A stretch of DNA of 42,812 nt, taken from contig CAILVY010000106.1 of NCBI GenBank assembly GCA_903837785.1, forward strand, positions 1-42,812. Reading direction: 5' to 3'. Of the stretch, positions 36,824-42,812 are shown one piece after another (position 1 is the stretch's first letter; each line of letters begins with the position of its first letter). Source of the stretch: Candidatus Hydrogenedentota bacterium (lineage in GTDB: Bacteria; Hydrogenedentota; Hydrogenedentia; Hydrogenedentales; CAILVY01). Position numbers and translations under genes: made by a program. The notes below the pieces were generated by a model, which was given only the letters and a program-made list of their open reading frames with translations, had not been told where the DNA came from and did not search any database.

Positions 36824-36867
36824 TTCGCCATTTATCGAATTATAGACCCTCAACGGAATCTTATCAA
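36824..36867 (-). promoter_or_regulatory. Operon A promoter with candidate ArsR operator
   Basis: Read on the minus strand: TTGATA (36867-36862), 17 bases, TATAAT (36844-36839). An inverted repeat ATTCG-N8-CGAAC (36840-36823) begins at the end of the -10 box and covers the likely start point, a natural repressor site. The core arms TTCG/CGAA lie at 36839-36836 and 36827-36824. Confidence 0.75.
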
Positions 36868-36894
36868 GCGGAAATGGGAGCCGCGCCAACGGCT

Positions 36895-36909
36895 GCGAGA
36901 TCATCTCGC
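36895..36909. repeat. Palindrome at the end of arsC
   Basis: GCGAGATCATCTCGC, a 7-bp inverted repeat around one base, spans the arsC stop codon. It could stabilise or partly terminate the operon B transcript just before the operon A promoter. There is no T-run. Confidence 0.35.
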
Positions 36910-37338
36910 TGGCAGAGACCCAGGCAGGCTCTCGACAAACCGCTGTATCTCATCGCGTACCCTGCGATAGACGTTCAACGCGTCGTCTTCCGTCGTTGCG
37001 TTCTTGGCCAGTGCGGGCGGGTCATCGAAACCGACGTGAACCACTTTGGCCTTGCCCGGAAAGAAGGGGCAGTTCTCATTCGCATGGCCGCAGACGGTGA
37101 CGACGTAGTCGAACGGGATGTCCATGACTTCGTTGACGTGCTTAGAGCGGTGGTTCGAGATATCGACACCGGCCTCGGCCATCACTTTCACGGCCACCGG
37201 GTTGAGGCCGTGCGTTTCTATTCCGGCAGAGTACGCTTCTATCACGCCGGGCTTGAGATGCCGCGCCCAGCCTTCGGCCATCTGGCTGCGGCAGGAATTG
37301 CCGGTGCAGAGAAAAAGAATGCGAACAGGCGATGCCAA
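36901..37338 (-). CDS. arsC: Thioredoxin-coupled arsenate reductase
   Basis: 145 residues of the low-molecular-weight phosphatase fold. Cys11-x5-Arg17 (CTGNSCR) is the catalytic loop. Cys83 and Cys90 (VCGHANENC) are the relay Cys equivalent to Cys82/Cys89 of the Bacillus enzyme, so thioredoxin is the expected reductant. The start is a TTG at 37338 (reading MASPVRILFL) with GGGAG 7 bases upstream. The longer open frame to 37422 overlaps the upstream gene and is not family-like. It is the last gene of operon B, 4 bases after the small Cys-rich gene. Confidence 0.93.
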   Translation of the reverse strand: MASPVRILFLCTGNSCRSQMAEGWARHLKPGVIEAYSAGIETHGLNPVAVKVMAEAGVDISNHRSKHVNEVMDIPFDYVVTVCGHANENCPFFPGKAKVVHVGFDDPPALAKNATTEDDALNVYRRVRDEIQRFVESLPGSLPAR

Positions 37339-37342
37339 GACA

Positions 37343-37675
37343 CTACTCCCTTGTGATCTGAATCGTAATGTCCTTGGGCAGTGCCAATCCTGCCGCCACC
37401 TGCATGGACTTGAACATTCCAACGGGTACGGCGCAGCCCGCGCAACAACCCTTGAGACACTCGCGAACCGTTGCCATAATCACGCTGTCGCTGGCGGGGC
37501 TAATTTCCTCATAGGCGTTGATTGGACCTCTCGCCGTCAAGGCGTCACCGAGGGCGCTAATCTTATCGCAGTCGGACGTGACCTCAAAGGTCACAAACAT
37601 GCCGTCCTCGCTGGACGTCTTGACATCAGTACGAAATCCGCACACGCCTGCGTCAATCCCGGTTCTTGCCTGCAT
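37343..37675 (-). CDS. Small Cys-rich protein of unknown function in the ars operon
   Basis: 110 residues with six Cys: Cys12 (VCGF), Cys36 (SDCDKI), Cys73, Cys77, Cys78 and Cys81 (ECLKGCCAGC). It ends QVAAGLALPKDITIQI. The pattern, a C-G-F start, an S-D-C core, a C-x2-C cluster and an A-G-L-A-L-P-K-D end, reminds me of a small uncharacterised family (tentatively DUF6951); the name needs checking. No signal or membrane segment is present. GGAG precedes the ATG. It is sandwiched between the CcdA-like gene and arsC with gaps of 19 and 4 bases. It is plausibly a cytoplasmic metal(loid)-binding or redox protein. Confidence 0.75.
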   Translation of the reverse strand: MQARTGIDAGVCGFRTDVKTSSEDGMFVTFEVTSDCDKISALGDALTARGPINAYEEISPASDSVIMATVRECLKGCCAGCAVPVGMFKSMQVAAGLALPKDITIQITRE

Positions 37676-37694
37676 CGATTCACTCCATTCTTCG

Positions 37695-38393
37695 TCAGGG
37701 CGCCGTGTAGATCATCCAAATACCGCCCAACAATACCAGCACGCCGCAGATCTTCTTCACAATGCGCGTGCCGCGCGAGTTTTCGTTCCAATTCAGAAAG
37801 CGCTGCACCAGTTCGGTGGATGTTCCTGCTGCAACGATAACTGAACAGTGGCCGATGCCGTATGCCAGAAGAAGGAGTACGCCGTAACCGAGGTTCGTGG
37901 ACGCGAGTTTGAACGTCACTGCGAGCATCGGAGCCATATAGGCGAAGGTACAAGGCCCAAGAGCAACACCAAACACCAATCCCAGGATCAGCGCGGCCAG
38001 CAGTCCTTTGCGCTTCATGCCCACTTGTCCTGGTCCCGACCACGGCATGGGAATCACTTCCAACAGATGCAAGCCGACGACGAAGAAAATGACGGCTACA
38101 AAGTAGTTCGCATAGCGTCCAACATCACCCATCATGCGTCCCGCCGCCGCAGTGACTACGCCAATCAGTCCGATAGTCACCAAAATACCCGAGGCGAAAA
38201 GAAACGACATGAGAAACGCCCGTTTAGTGGACATGCGCTCCTGATCGTCGATGAACCCCACAATCAAAGGGATGCTGGCCAGGTGGCAGGGACTCAGAAT
38301 GATGCTCAGAATCCCCCACACGACAGCAGCCGCTATCGCAATGGCGGGCGCCCCTTCGACCGCATGGGTCAACGATGTGAAGAGTTGTTGCAT
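37695..38393 (-). CDS. CcdA/DsbD-type membrane thiol transporter, ArsG-like
   Basis: 232 residues, six hydrophobic helices. Cys36 (SPCHLASIP) and Cys148 (GPCTFAYMAP) are the paired intramembrane Cys of the CcdA/DsbD fold, which carries reducing equivalents outward. Proteins of this size and type next to an ArsF-like protein are named ArsG (aromatic arsenical efflux permease) in some annotations, so both electron relay and efflux are possible. I chose the ATG at 38393; the open frame extends back to a TTG at 38444, overlapping the upstream gene. The ribosome site is weak. Confidence 0.85.
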   Translation of the reverse strand: MQQLFTSLTHAVEGAPAIAIAAAVVWGILSIILSPCHLASIPLIVGFIDDQERMSTKRAFLMSFLFASGILVTIGLIGVVTAAAGRMMGDVGRYANYFVAVIFFVVGLHLLEVIPMPWSGPGQVGMKRKGLLAALILGLVFGVALGPCTFAYMAPMLAVTFKLASTNLGYGVLLLLAYGIGHCSVIVAAGTSTELVQRFLNWNENSRGTRIVKKICGVLVLLGGIWMIYTAP

Positions 38394-38421
38394 GGCAGAT
38401 TTGGCCTCTAGTTCGGCACGT

Positions 38422-39726
38422 TCACTTCGGTGTGCATTCGCCAATCTTGCACGCCTTGCTGATCTGCTGGGGCGTCAATTTCATCTTCTCGACAAGGGCC
38501 TGTTCAATGGGGATCATCCGGCCTGTCGCCGTGGGATGTGCCTCGACCCATTTCTTTAGGTTGTCTTCGTTTACAAAGAATGCCTGCTTGAAACAACCCG
38601 TGGACACCAGTTTGCCCTCGGCATCCTTCTTGGTTCCCGCCCAGGCTACGGCAGACTGGGGTTCCAGGGACGCAACATGCCCGGCGGCTGTCTTGACGGC
38701 TATTTTGTCTCCGGAAAACGAATCCTTTGCCGTGACTTCAATGTCTTTCTGCAGGCGTGCGGCGACGCCAAGAGCGCACATCGTGCAGCAGCCCCACGTT
38801 GACAAGCCGCCCTCAATCTTGACGCCGCAGGCGTCTTCAGGATACACGGCCCGGTCACAGAATCCGCAAGTTGTGGCAAGCTCTTTGTTCTGCAAGCCAG
38901 CCCATTCAATCGTGTTTCCCCCTGTGGCTTGCCGCTCGGCGTCGGCCGCGGCCGCATCGCCAAACGCCTTGATCGTGGCACGGTTCCCTGCGTCCACGCC
39001 ATAAACGTATTTTGCCGATACGGCGGGAATCATCACGCCCGCGGCCCAGTCCGCGACGGATATGTCGTCAACGTCGGGCTTGTTCTCCGGCATGCTCGAA
39101 TGGGTTATGAAGTAGCAGTGCGGAGAGCAGAACGCCACTTCTCCCTTGTCCGTCTTCAGGACAGTCCGGGTTTTCGGGTTGATGTCTCCATCGCAGAGAT
39201 AGCAGATGGATTCCTTGGCGCGCGTATCGGGCGTGGCAGGTTCGAGACGGCTGAAGGCCGGCTTCGCCTCGGCCGCGGGCGCCGTGGCAGGGATCTCCAC
39301 GCCGAGTTCTTTCCACTTGGCCGCTATGTCTTCCCTCGAGAAGAATCCCCCGTGCCGAAAGCGCTCCTTGCCGGCGGCGTCGAAGAAGATCTGGGTGGGA
39401 ATCAGATCAACGTTGTACTTCTTGGCTTCTTCCGGCTTCTCCCATACGTCAATGAATTCCACTTCGATCTTGCCGGCACAAGTCTTCTTCAATTCCTCGA
39501 GAATCGGCGCCATCATCTTGCAGGGGATGCATTTCTTCGCGCCCAAATCCACCAGGCGCGGCAGGGACGATGCCGGTGGGGCGGGGGCTGCCGAGGTGGG
39601 GGACGCGGGGGCCGGTCCCGGGGCCGCCGGCTGGTCTTTGGCAGTCGCGGACCGCTTCGCGGCCATCACGCCGACCACCGCAGCCGCCACAAGCAGCACA
39701 ATGATTACCCGCGTCACGTTACTCAT
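38422..39726 (-). CDS. Membrane-anchored thioredoxin fused to Cys-rich modules
   Basis: 434 residues. A single N-terminal anchor (VIIVLLVAAAVVGVM) and a Pro/Ala linker lead to a thioredoxin domain with KKCIPCKMMAPIL (Cys66, Cys69) and the cis-Pro LIPTQIFFD. Two Cys clusters follow: Cys175/178/200/204 (CYLC...FCSPHC), like a zinc treble clef, and Cys287/290/300/313/314/317 (CGFC...CG...WGCCTMC), reminiscent of NosL/TRASH-like metal-binding pieces. Further single Cys are near 378 and at the C-terminus. It overlaps the ArsF-like gene by 8 bases. It should sit outside the membrane and receive electrons from the CcdA-like protein encoded next. I know no characterised protein with this full architecture. 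Confidence 0.82.
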   Translation of the reverse strand: MSNVTRVIIVLLVAAAVVGVMAAKRSATAKDQPAAPGPAPASPTSAAPAPPASSLPRLVDLGAKKCIPCKMMAPILEELKKTCAGKIEVEFIDVWEKPEEAKKYNVDLIPTQIFFDAAGKERFRHGGFFSREDIAAKWKELGVEIPATAPAAEAKPAFSRLEPATPDTRAKESICYLCDGDINPKTRTVLKTDKGEVAFCSPHCYFITHSSMPENKPDVDDISVADWAAGVMIPAVSAKYVYGVDAGNRATIKAFGDAAAADAERQATGGNTIEWAGLQNKELATTCGFCDRAVYPEDACGVKIEGGLSTWGCCTMCALGVAARLQKDIEVTAKDSFSGDKIAVKTAAGHVASLEPQSAVAWAGTKKDAEGKLVSTGCFKQAFFVNEDNLKKWVEAHPTATGRMIPIEQALVEKMKLTPQQISKACKIGECTPK

Positions 39727-40168
39727 GAGTTTCTCCTTCCCAAAGGCCGTTCAAGGCCTTGCGCACCTCATCCCGAACGTAGTCAGCCAGGGCCGGGTCG
39801 TCCTCGACGAGATCCCAGACTTTCTTCAGGTTCTTCCAGTGCGCTTCTTTTCCGTTGACGACCTCGGATACGACCACGGACTGCGCCTCCAGATGATAGT
39901 CGTCTTCGAAGTGCTTGTTGCCGGGCTCTTCCAGATTCAGTATCTGCCAACGCAAGCGGCCTTCCGCAAGTTCTCCCGGAAAGCTCTCTCTCACCACGGC
40001 GTCCGAAACCTGCTCGATCTTGATGCAGGAGGGGCACCGCACGCTGCGATGGAAGTAATAGGCCTTGAGCGTCTTCTCGGGCCCGGAGGGTTTTGCACAG
40101 CCCGGCACCAGGCCCAGGAACAGCAGCGCGAGCGCAATCGCCGGCCATCGGAACGTTGTGCCAGTCAC
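39719..40168 (-). CDS. arsF: ArsF-like thioredoxin-fold lipoprotein
   Basis: 149 residues. The signal LALLFLGLVPGC gives a lipobox-type Cys24. The mature part starts with AYYFHRSVRCPSCIKIEQ, a CxxC (Cys45, Cys48), then RLRWQILNLEEPGNKHFEDDYHL, QSVVVSEVVNGKEAHWKNLKKVW and a C-terminal helix. This matches the family annotated as nitrophenyl compound nitroreductase subunit ArsF. The start overlaps the DGC-gene stop by 4 bases (ATGA), and the end overlaps the thioredoxin fusion. It is probably a lipid-anchored redox partner on the outer face of the cytoplasmic membrane. Confidence 0.83.
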   Translation of the reverse strand: MTGTTFRWPAIALALLFLGLVPGCAKPSGPEKTLKAYYFHRSVRCPSCIKIEQVSDAVVRESFPGELAEGRLRWQILNLEEPGNKHFEDDYHLEAQSVVVSEVVNGKEAHWKNLKKVWDLVEDDPALADYVRDEVRKALNGLWEGETHE

Positions 40169-40536
40169 TGTAAGAGTCCCCTCGCCGCGTCTGCGGCCTG
40201 TTCCAGGCGTTCGTCCGTCAGCGGCGTTTTGCCCTTCTCAAAGCCAAGATTCGCAAGCTGGAGATGCTGATATTCGGAGAATCCTGCCTCCGCAAGCGTC
40301 TTCCGCGCGCATTCCAGCGGACAGCCGTCGATAGCCAGTACGGCCGAGGCCGACTTCGTGGTTTCGATTATGCCGCTGACTTTCCCGCCGAGGCCGGCCA
40401 GGCAGAACATCTTGCCGCTTCCCTCACGCGTGAGCTTCCGCGCCGTCTGGTCCGCCAGCAGGCCCACATCGGCCGCGCCCGAACAGGCGAAGATCAGTCT
40501 CGGACCGGAACCGCAAGAACACACATGCTCAGCCAT
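40165..40536 (-). CDS. DGC-domain putative zinc-binding protein
   Basis: 123 residues. Its Cys are at 6, 8, 18, 45, 72 and 76 in HVCSCGSG, FACSGAADVG, MFCLAGLGG and IDGCPLECARK. The DGC motif names the family, whose role is unproven but which is often encoded near metal or arsenic genes. The ATG at 40536 has AAAGGAG 8 bases upstream; the longer open frame to 40659 is not family-like. There is no signal peptide, so it is cytoplasmic. It is coupled to the ArsF-like gene downstream. Confidence 0.85.
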   Translation of the reverse strand: MAEHVCSCGSGPRLIFACSGAADVGLLADQTARKLTREGSGKMFCLAGLGGKVSGIIETTKSASAVLAIDGCPLECARKTLAEAGFSEYQHLQLANLGFEKGKTPLTDERLEQAADAARGLLQ

Positions 40537-40609
40537 CGTTCGCTCCTTTCGATATGCTTTCCGTGCGATTACCAAGCGTGCCCGACGCAACGAGGCGCCG
40601 GCGCCATTC

Positions 40610-40843
40610 CTACAGAAGCCAAGCCTTGATCTCGTCCGGCCCCGGGACCTTTCCGGCAACCTTCACCGCACCATCCACGACCAAGGCGGGCGTGGTCATG
40701 ACCCCGTAGGCCATGATGTCCTTGAGACTCGTGACTTTGATCAGTTCATAGTCAATTCCTGCGGCCTGGGCCGCCGCCGCCGCATTCTCGGCCAGCTTCG
40801 TGCATTTCGCGCAGCCCGTTCCCAGGATCTTCAGTTCCTTCAT
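40610..40843 (-). CDS. 77-residue thioredoxin-like protein (TM0996/MTH895 type), ArsE-like by position
   Basis: The whole protein is one small redox domain. GTGCAKCTKL gives Cys11 and Cys14, YGVMTTPALVVDG carries the cis-Pro loop, and VPGPDEIKAWL closes it. These proteins commonly accompany DUF318-type permeases and ArsR. In the arsEFG module ArsE is a similarly small protein, so this could be its counterpart. AAAGGA precedes the ATG. It is cytoplasmic and may hand electrons or metalloid to the permease or the CcdA-like protein. Confidence 0.87.
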   Translation of the reverse strand: MKELKILGTGCAKCTKLAENAAAAAQAAGIDYELIKVTSLKDIMAYGVMTTPALVVDGAVKVAGKVPGPDEIKAWLL

Positions 40844-40904
40844 GCCCGGGTTCCTTTCGATGCGTCATGCCGCCCAATCCGTCTTGGGCAGTCCGTTGCC
40901 AGGT

Positions 40905-41975
40905 TCAAAACACCGCGTTAAAGAGATAGCCCACGCAGAGAATCCCGAAACCAACGACTCCCGCGAACACGGCAATGAGCCGGGGCTTCAAGACTTTGCG
41001 CAAGATGATCATTTCCGGAAGGGAAAGCGCAATCACGGCCATCATGAAGGCCAGCACGGTTCCCAGTGCCGCTCCCTTCTCCAGCAGGGCCTGCACGATG
41101 GGGATGATGCCCGCCGCATTCGAGTACATCGGGATGCCGATGGCCACTGCGAGCGGTACGGACCACCACGCATCCTTGCCCATGATCGAGGCCATGAAAT
41201 CCTGGGGAACATAGCCGTGAATCCCCGCGCCCACGGCAATACCCGCCAGGACATAGGGCCAGACTTTCCCCACGATATCCCGCACCGCGTCCAAGCCGTA
41301 GTAAACGCGATCCATCCACGCCAGGGATTCAACCGGGCCGGAGCCCTCGCCCACCTGAACCGCGTAGACCCATTCCTCGACGTGACGTTCCAGGCGCAGC
41401 CTCCCGATCACCCACCCCGCCAGGATCGCGATCAGAAGGCCCGTTCCCATGTACAACGCCGCCACTTTCCATCCGAAGAGGCCGAAAAGGAGGACCACCG
41501 CGACCTCGTTCACCATCGGCGCCGAGATTAGAAACGAAAACGTCACGCCGAGTGGCACGCCGGTGGTCACGAATCCGATAAAGAGCGGCACGGCCGAACA
41601 CGAACAGAAGGGCGTGACAATGCCCAGTCCGGCCGCGAGCACGTTCCCCGCGGTTTCCCGTTTTCCCGCGAGCATTCGCCGGGTGCGCTCCGGCGTGAAA
41701 AAGGAGCGGACGATGCCCACGCCGAAGACCACCAGAACCAACAGCATGAGCACCTTGGGTGCTTCAAAGACGAAAAAGGCCACCGCGCTTCCCAGGGCTG
41801 AATCGATCGACAGATGAAACACGTTGGACGTCAACCACAGGGAGAGACCCGGCAAACTCCGGTAAAGCAGTGCCCACAGAACGAGGGCGAACCCGCCCGT
41901 CGCGGCATAGCGCAGGCGCACGCGCCATTCCGGGCGCGCGCCCGCTTCCGTCAGCGCTGCTTCGGCGTCCTGCAT
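40905..41975 (-). CDS. DUF318/ArsP-type permease
   Basis: 356 residues with about eight to ten hydrophobic helices in two repeats. GIVTPFCSCSAVPLFIGF (Cys124, Cys126) is the family signature and SAPMVNEVAVVLLF is its second conserved block. The mirrored GIPMYSNAAGIIPIV lies in the C-terminal half. ArsP members export trivalent organoarsenicals; other family members are of unknown specificity. The start is the ATG at 41975 after a weak GGAAAGG. It follows the second arsR by 60 bases. With arsM in the neighbouring operon, export of methylarsenite is plausible. Confidence 0.87.
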   Translation of the reverse strand: MQDAEAALTEAGARPEWRVRLRYAATGGFALVLWALLYRSLPGLSLWLTSNVFHLSIDSALGSAVAFFVFEAPKVLMLLVLVVFGVGIVRSFFTPERTRRMLAGKRETAGNVLAAGLGIVTPFCSCSAVPLFIGFVTTGVPLGVTFSFLISAPMVNEVAVVLLFGLFGWKVAALYMGTGLLIAILAGWVIGRLRLERHVEEWVYAVQVGEGSGPVESLAWMDRVYYGLDAVRDIVGKVWPYVLAGIAVGAGIHGYVPQDFMASIMGKDAWWSVPLAVAIGIPMYSNAAGIIPIVQALLEKGAALGTVLAFMMAVIALSLPEMIILRKVLKPRLIAVFAGVVGFGILCVGYLFNAVF

Positions 41976-42035
41976 GTATGCATCGCCTTTCCTTGGCTTA
42001 TTGGCCGAATCGCCAATCATCGGCCACAAAAACAA

Positions 42036-42356
42036 TCACGAAACGAGGTTCTTCTGCTGCGCCGCGTTGGAACGTAATACATTCTCCACGCAGCCCATAA
42101 AATCTAGGATGCAGGGGCAGCACAGCGTATAGAAGACCTGCAAACCCCGCTTTTCATCCTTCACCAGTCCGGCGTTCTTCAGGACGGACAAGTGTTTTGA
42201 CACCGTCGACAGGTCGGCATCGATGTCCTCGGTCAGCTCACAGACGCAGCATTCTCCTCCGGCCAGCACATTGAGAATATGCAGCCGCGTCGGATGCGCC
42301 ATCGCCTTGAGGACGCGCGCACGCGCCTGGAGCTTATGGAGGTCGTTGGGTTTCAT
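42036..42356 (-). CDS. ArsR-family repressor of operon B
   Basis: 106 residues. The winged helix is LSTVSKHLSVLKNAGLVKDEKRG. Cys36, Cys37 and Cys39 (ECCVCEL) match the ArsR sensing helix. An extra C-terminal cluster CCPCILDFMGC (Cys79, 80, 82, 89) is unlike the repressor of operon A and may form a different metalloid site. AGGA lies about 8 bases before the ATG. It leads operon B with its promoter and operator immediately upstream. Confidence 0.93.
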   Translation of the reverse strand: MKPNDLHKLQARARVLKAMAHPTRLHILNVLAGGECCVCELTEDIDADLSTVSKHLSVLKNAGLVKDEKRGLQVFYTLCCPCILDFMGCVENVLRSNAAQQKNLVS

Positions 42357-42366
42357 TTCTATTTCC

Positions 42367-42403
42367 TATTTGGCAGTATAACCAAATAGTGCCCCTCTGT
42401 CAA
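42367..42403 (-). promoter_or_regulatory. Operon B promoter with overlapping ArsR operator
   Basis: Read on the minus strand: TTGACA (42403-42398), 17 bases, TATACT (42380-42375). A perfect 7-bp inverted repeat TATTTGG-N8-CCAAATA (42388-42382 and 42373-42367) encloses the -10 box, so bound repressor would block polymerase. The leader to the ATG is only about a dozen bases. Confidence 0.85.
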
Positions 42404-42460
42404 CCCCTGCCGTTACGCAGGAAGATGCAGTCACCCGCCATTGCGGATGATGTCCCAGCC

Positions 42461-42811
42461 CTACGCGGGCCCTGCGCAGTAGCCGTCTTCGGTCGTCAGC
42501 TCCGGACAGTAGTGATAGCCGCCCGAATTAAAGAACTGAATGACGCGGAGGAGTTCGGAAACGTTGATGTGCCAGTCGAATGGATTGTAGTCGCTCTCAT
42601 GCGGCGCGCACGTTCTGTCCCCCGGTCCGGGGGCAAAGCCGTCTTCGCTGCCAAGGGCGCAGTGCAGTCCGTCGGAATTAAAGAACTGCACGACCCGCAG
42701 GAGTTCGTCAAATCCAATCTCGCTGTTGTTGTCCTCATCTGCTGAGTGGAAGCCATCTGGCACCTCACCTTCGCCTTCGCCCTCACCTTCGCCCTCGCCT
42801 TCACCTTCGCC
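42461..42811 (-). CDS. C-terminal end of an EG-linker protein with two EF-hand-like repeats, 5'-truncated
   Basis: The frame runs in from beyond the window through EG codons; the GTG at 42763 is an internal Val. Two repeats follow: DEDNNSEIGFDELLRVVQFF then NSDGLHC, and DYNPFDWHINVSELLRVIQF then FNSGGYHYC. Each has an Asp/Asn-rich loop, like one dockerin or EF-hand loop, followed by an ELLRV(V/I)QFFNS helix and a closing Cys. The product ends DGYCAGPA. It is probably a secreted protein whose terminal repeats serve as an anchor or calcium-dependent sorting tag. The main domain lies outside the window. Confidence 0.8.
   Translation of the reverse strand, partial: GEGEGEGEGEGEGEGEVPDGFHSADEDNNSEIGFDELLRVVQFFNSDGLHCALGSEDGFAPGPGDRTCAPHESDYNPFDWHINVSELLRVIQFFNSGGYHYCPELTTEDGYCAGPA
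42764..42811 (-). repeat. Mixed-codon Gly-Glu repeat at the right window end
   Basis: Sixteen codons of alternating Gly and Glu in the truncated gene, using GGC and GGT for Gly and both GAA and GAG for Glu. It is less uniform than the left-end repeat. The window stops inside it. Confidence 0.9.
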
Positions 42812-42812
42812 C

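Noticed and set aside
1..42812. tRNA or rRNA genes, integrases or transposases
   Set aside because: None was seen on either strand, although small RNA genes without a clear fold could have been missed by eye.

Overview
The window reads like one contig from an uncultured, GC-rich, Gram-negative-type bacterium. I tentatively place it in Candidatus Hydrogenedentes (Hydrogenedentota) or a close relative. The grounds are the long Glu-Gly (EG) linkers in secreted proteins, parallel beta-helix modules ending in DMGAYE, and C-terminal repeats with an ELLRVIQFFNSGGYH-like core. No rRNA or other phylogenetic marker RNA is present, so this is an inference. The sequence starts and stops inside EG-coding simple repeats, so both terminal genes are truncated and the contig probably broke there.

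Layout. 0-2.9 kb: C-terminal part of a duplicated beta-helix surface protein. 3-9.2 kb: housekeeping genes (uridine kinase-like; rpsD with a strong promoter and a terminator; purA; mfd). 9.2-18.9 kb, minus strand: a long run of closely spaced genes reading GH4 glycosidase, purC, purF, sulfotransferase, polysaccharide flippase, NeuD-type acyltransferase, BKACE (DUF849) enzyme, GT4 glycosyltransferase and a methyltransferase, with a good sigma70-type promoter upstream of the GH4 gene. 19.1-23 kb, plus strand: a membrane TPR protein, a thiolase and a secreted phospholipase C-like/DNRLRE protein. 23.1-27.6 kb, plus strand: gatC-gatA-gatB-rsfS and a Ser/Thr kinase. 27.7-28.2 kb, minus strand: two tandem, previously unlisted small proteins sharing a motif, with their own promoter and terminator. 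28.3-31.4 kb: GNAT acetyltransferase, secreted GH43 protein and a secreted ComEC-like metallo-beta-lactamase-fold protein.

31.6-42.4 kb, all minus strand, is an arsenic island of two adjacent operons, each led by an ArsR repressor with a near-consensus promoter and an overlapping or adjacent inverted repeat. Operon A (36.8 to 31.6 kb) is arsR, an exported thioredoxin-like protein with a Cys-rich tail, a MacB/FtsX-type permease, its ATPase, arsM and acr3. Operon B (42.4 to 36.9 kb) is a second arsR, a DUF318/ArsP-type permease, a 77-residue thioredoxin-like protein, a DGC-domain protein, an ArsF-like lipoprotein, a thioredoxin fused to Cys-rich modules, a CcdA/ArsG-like membrane protein, a small Cys-rich protein and a thioredoxin-type arsC. 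Together they encode arsenate reduction, arsenite efflux, arsenite methylation and probably export of organic arsenicals. A transmembrane thiol relay (CcdA-like protein plus two anchored extracytoplasmic CxxC proteins) and a dedicated ABC transporter have no settled role in textbook ars operons. These, and the twin small proteins, are the most promising candidates for undescribed biology.

The last 350 bases hold the C-terminal end of another EG-linker protein with two EF-hand/dockerin-like repeats.
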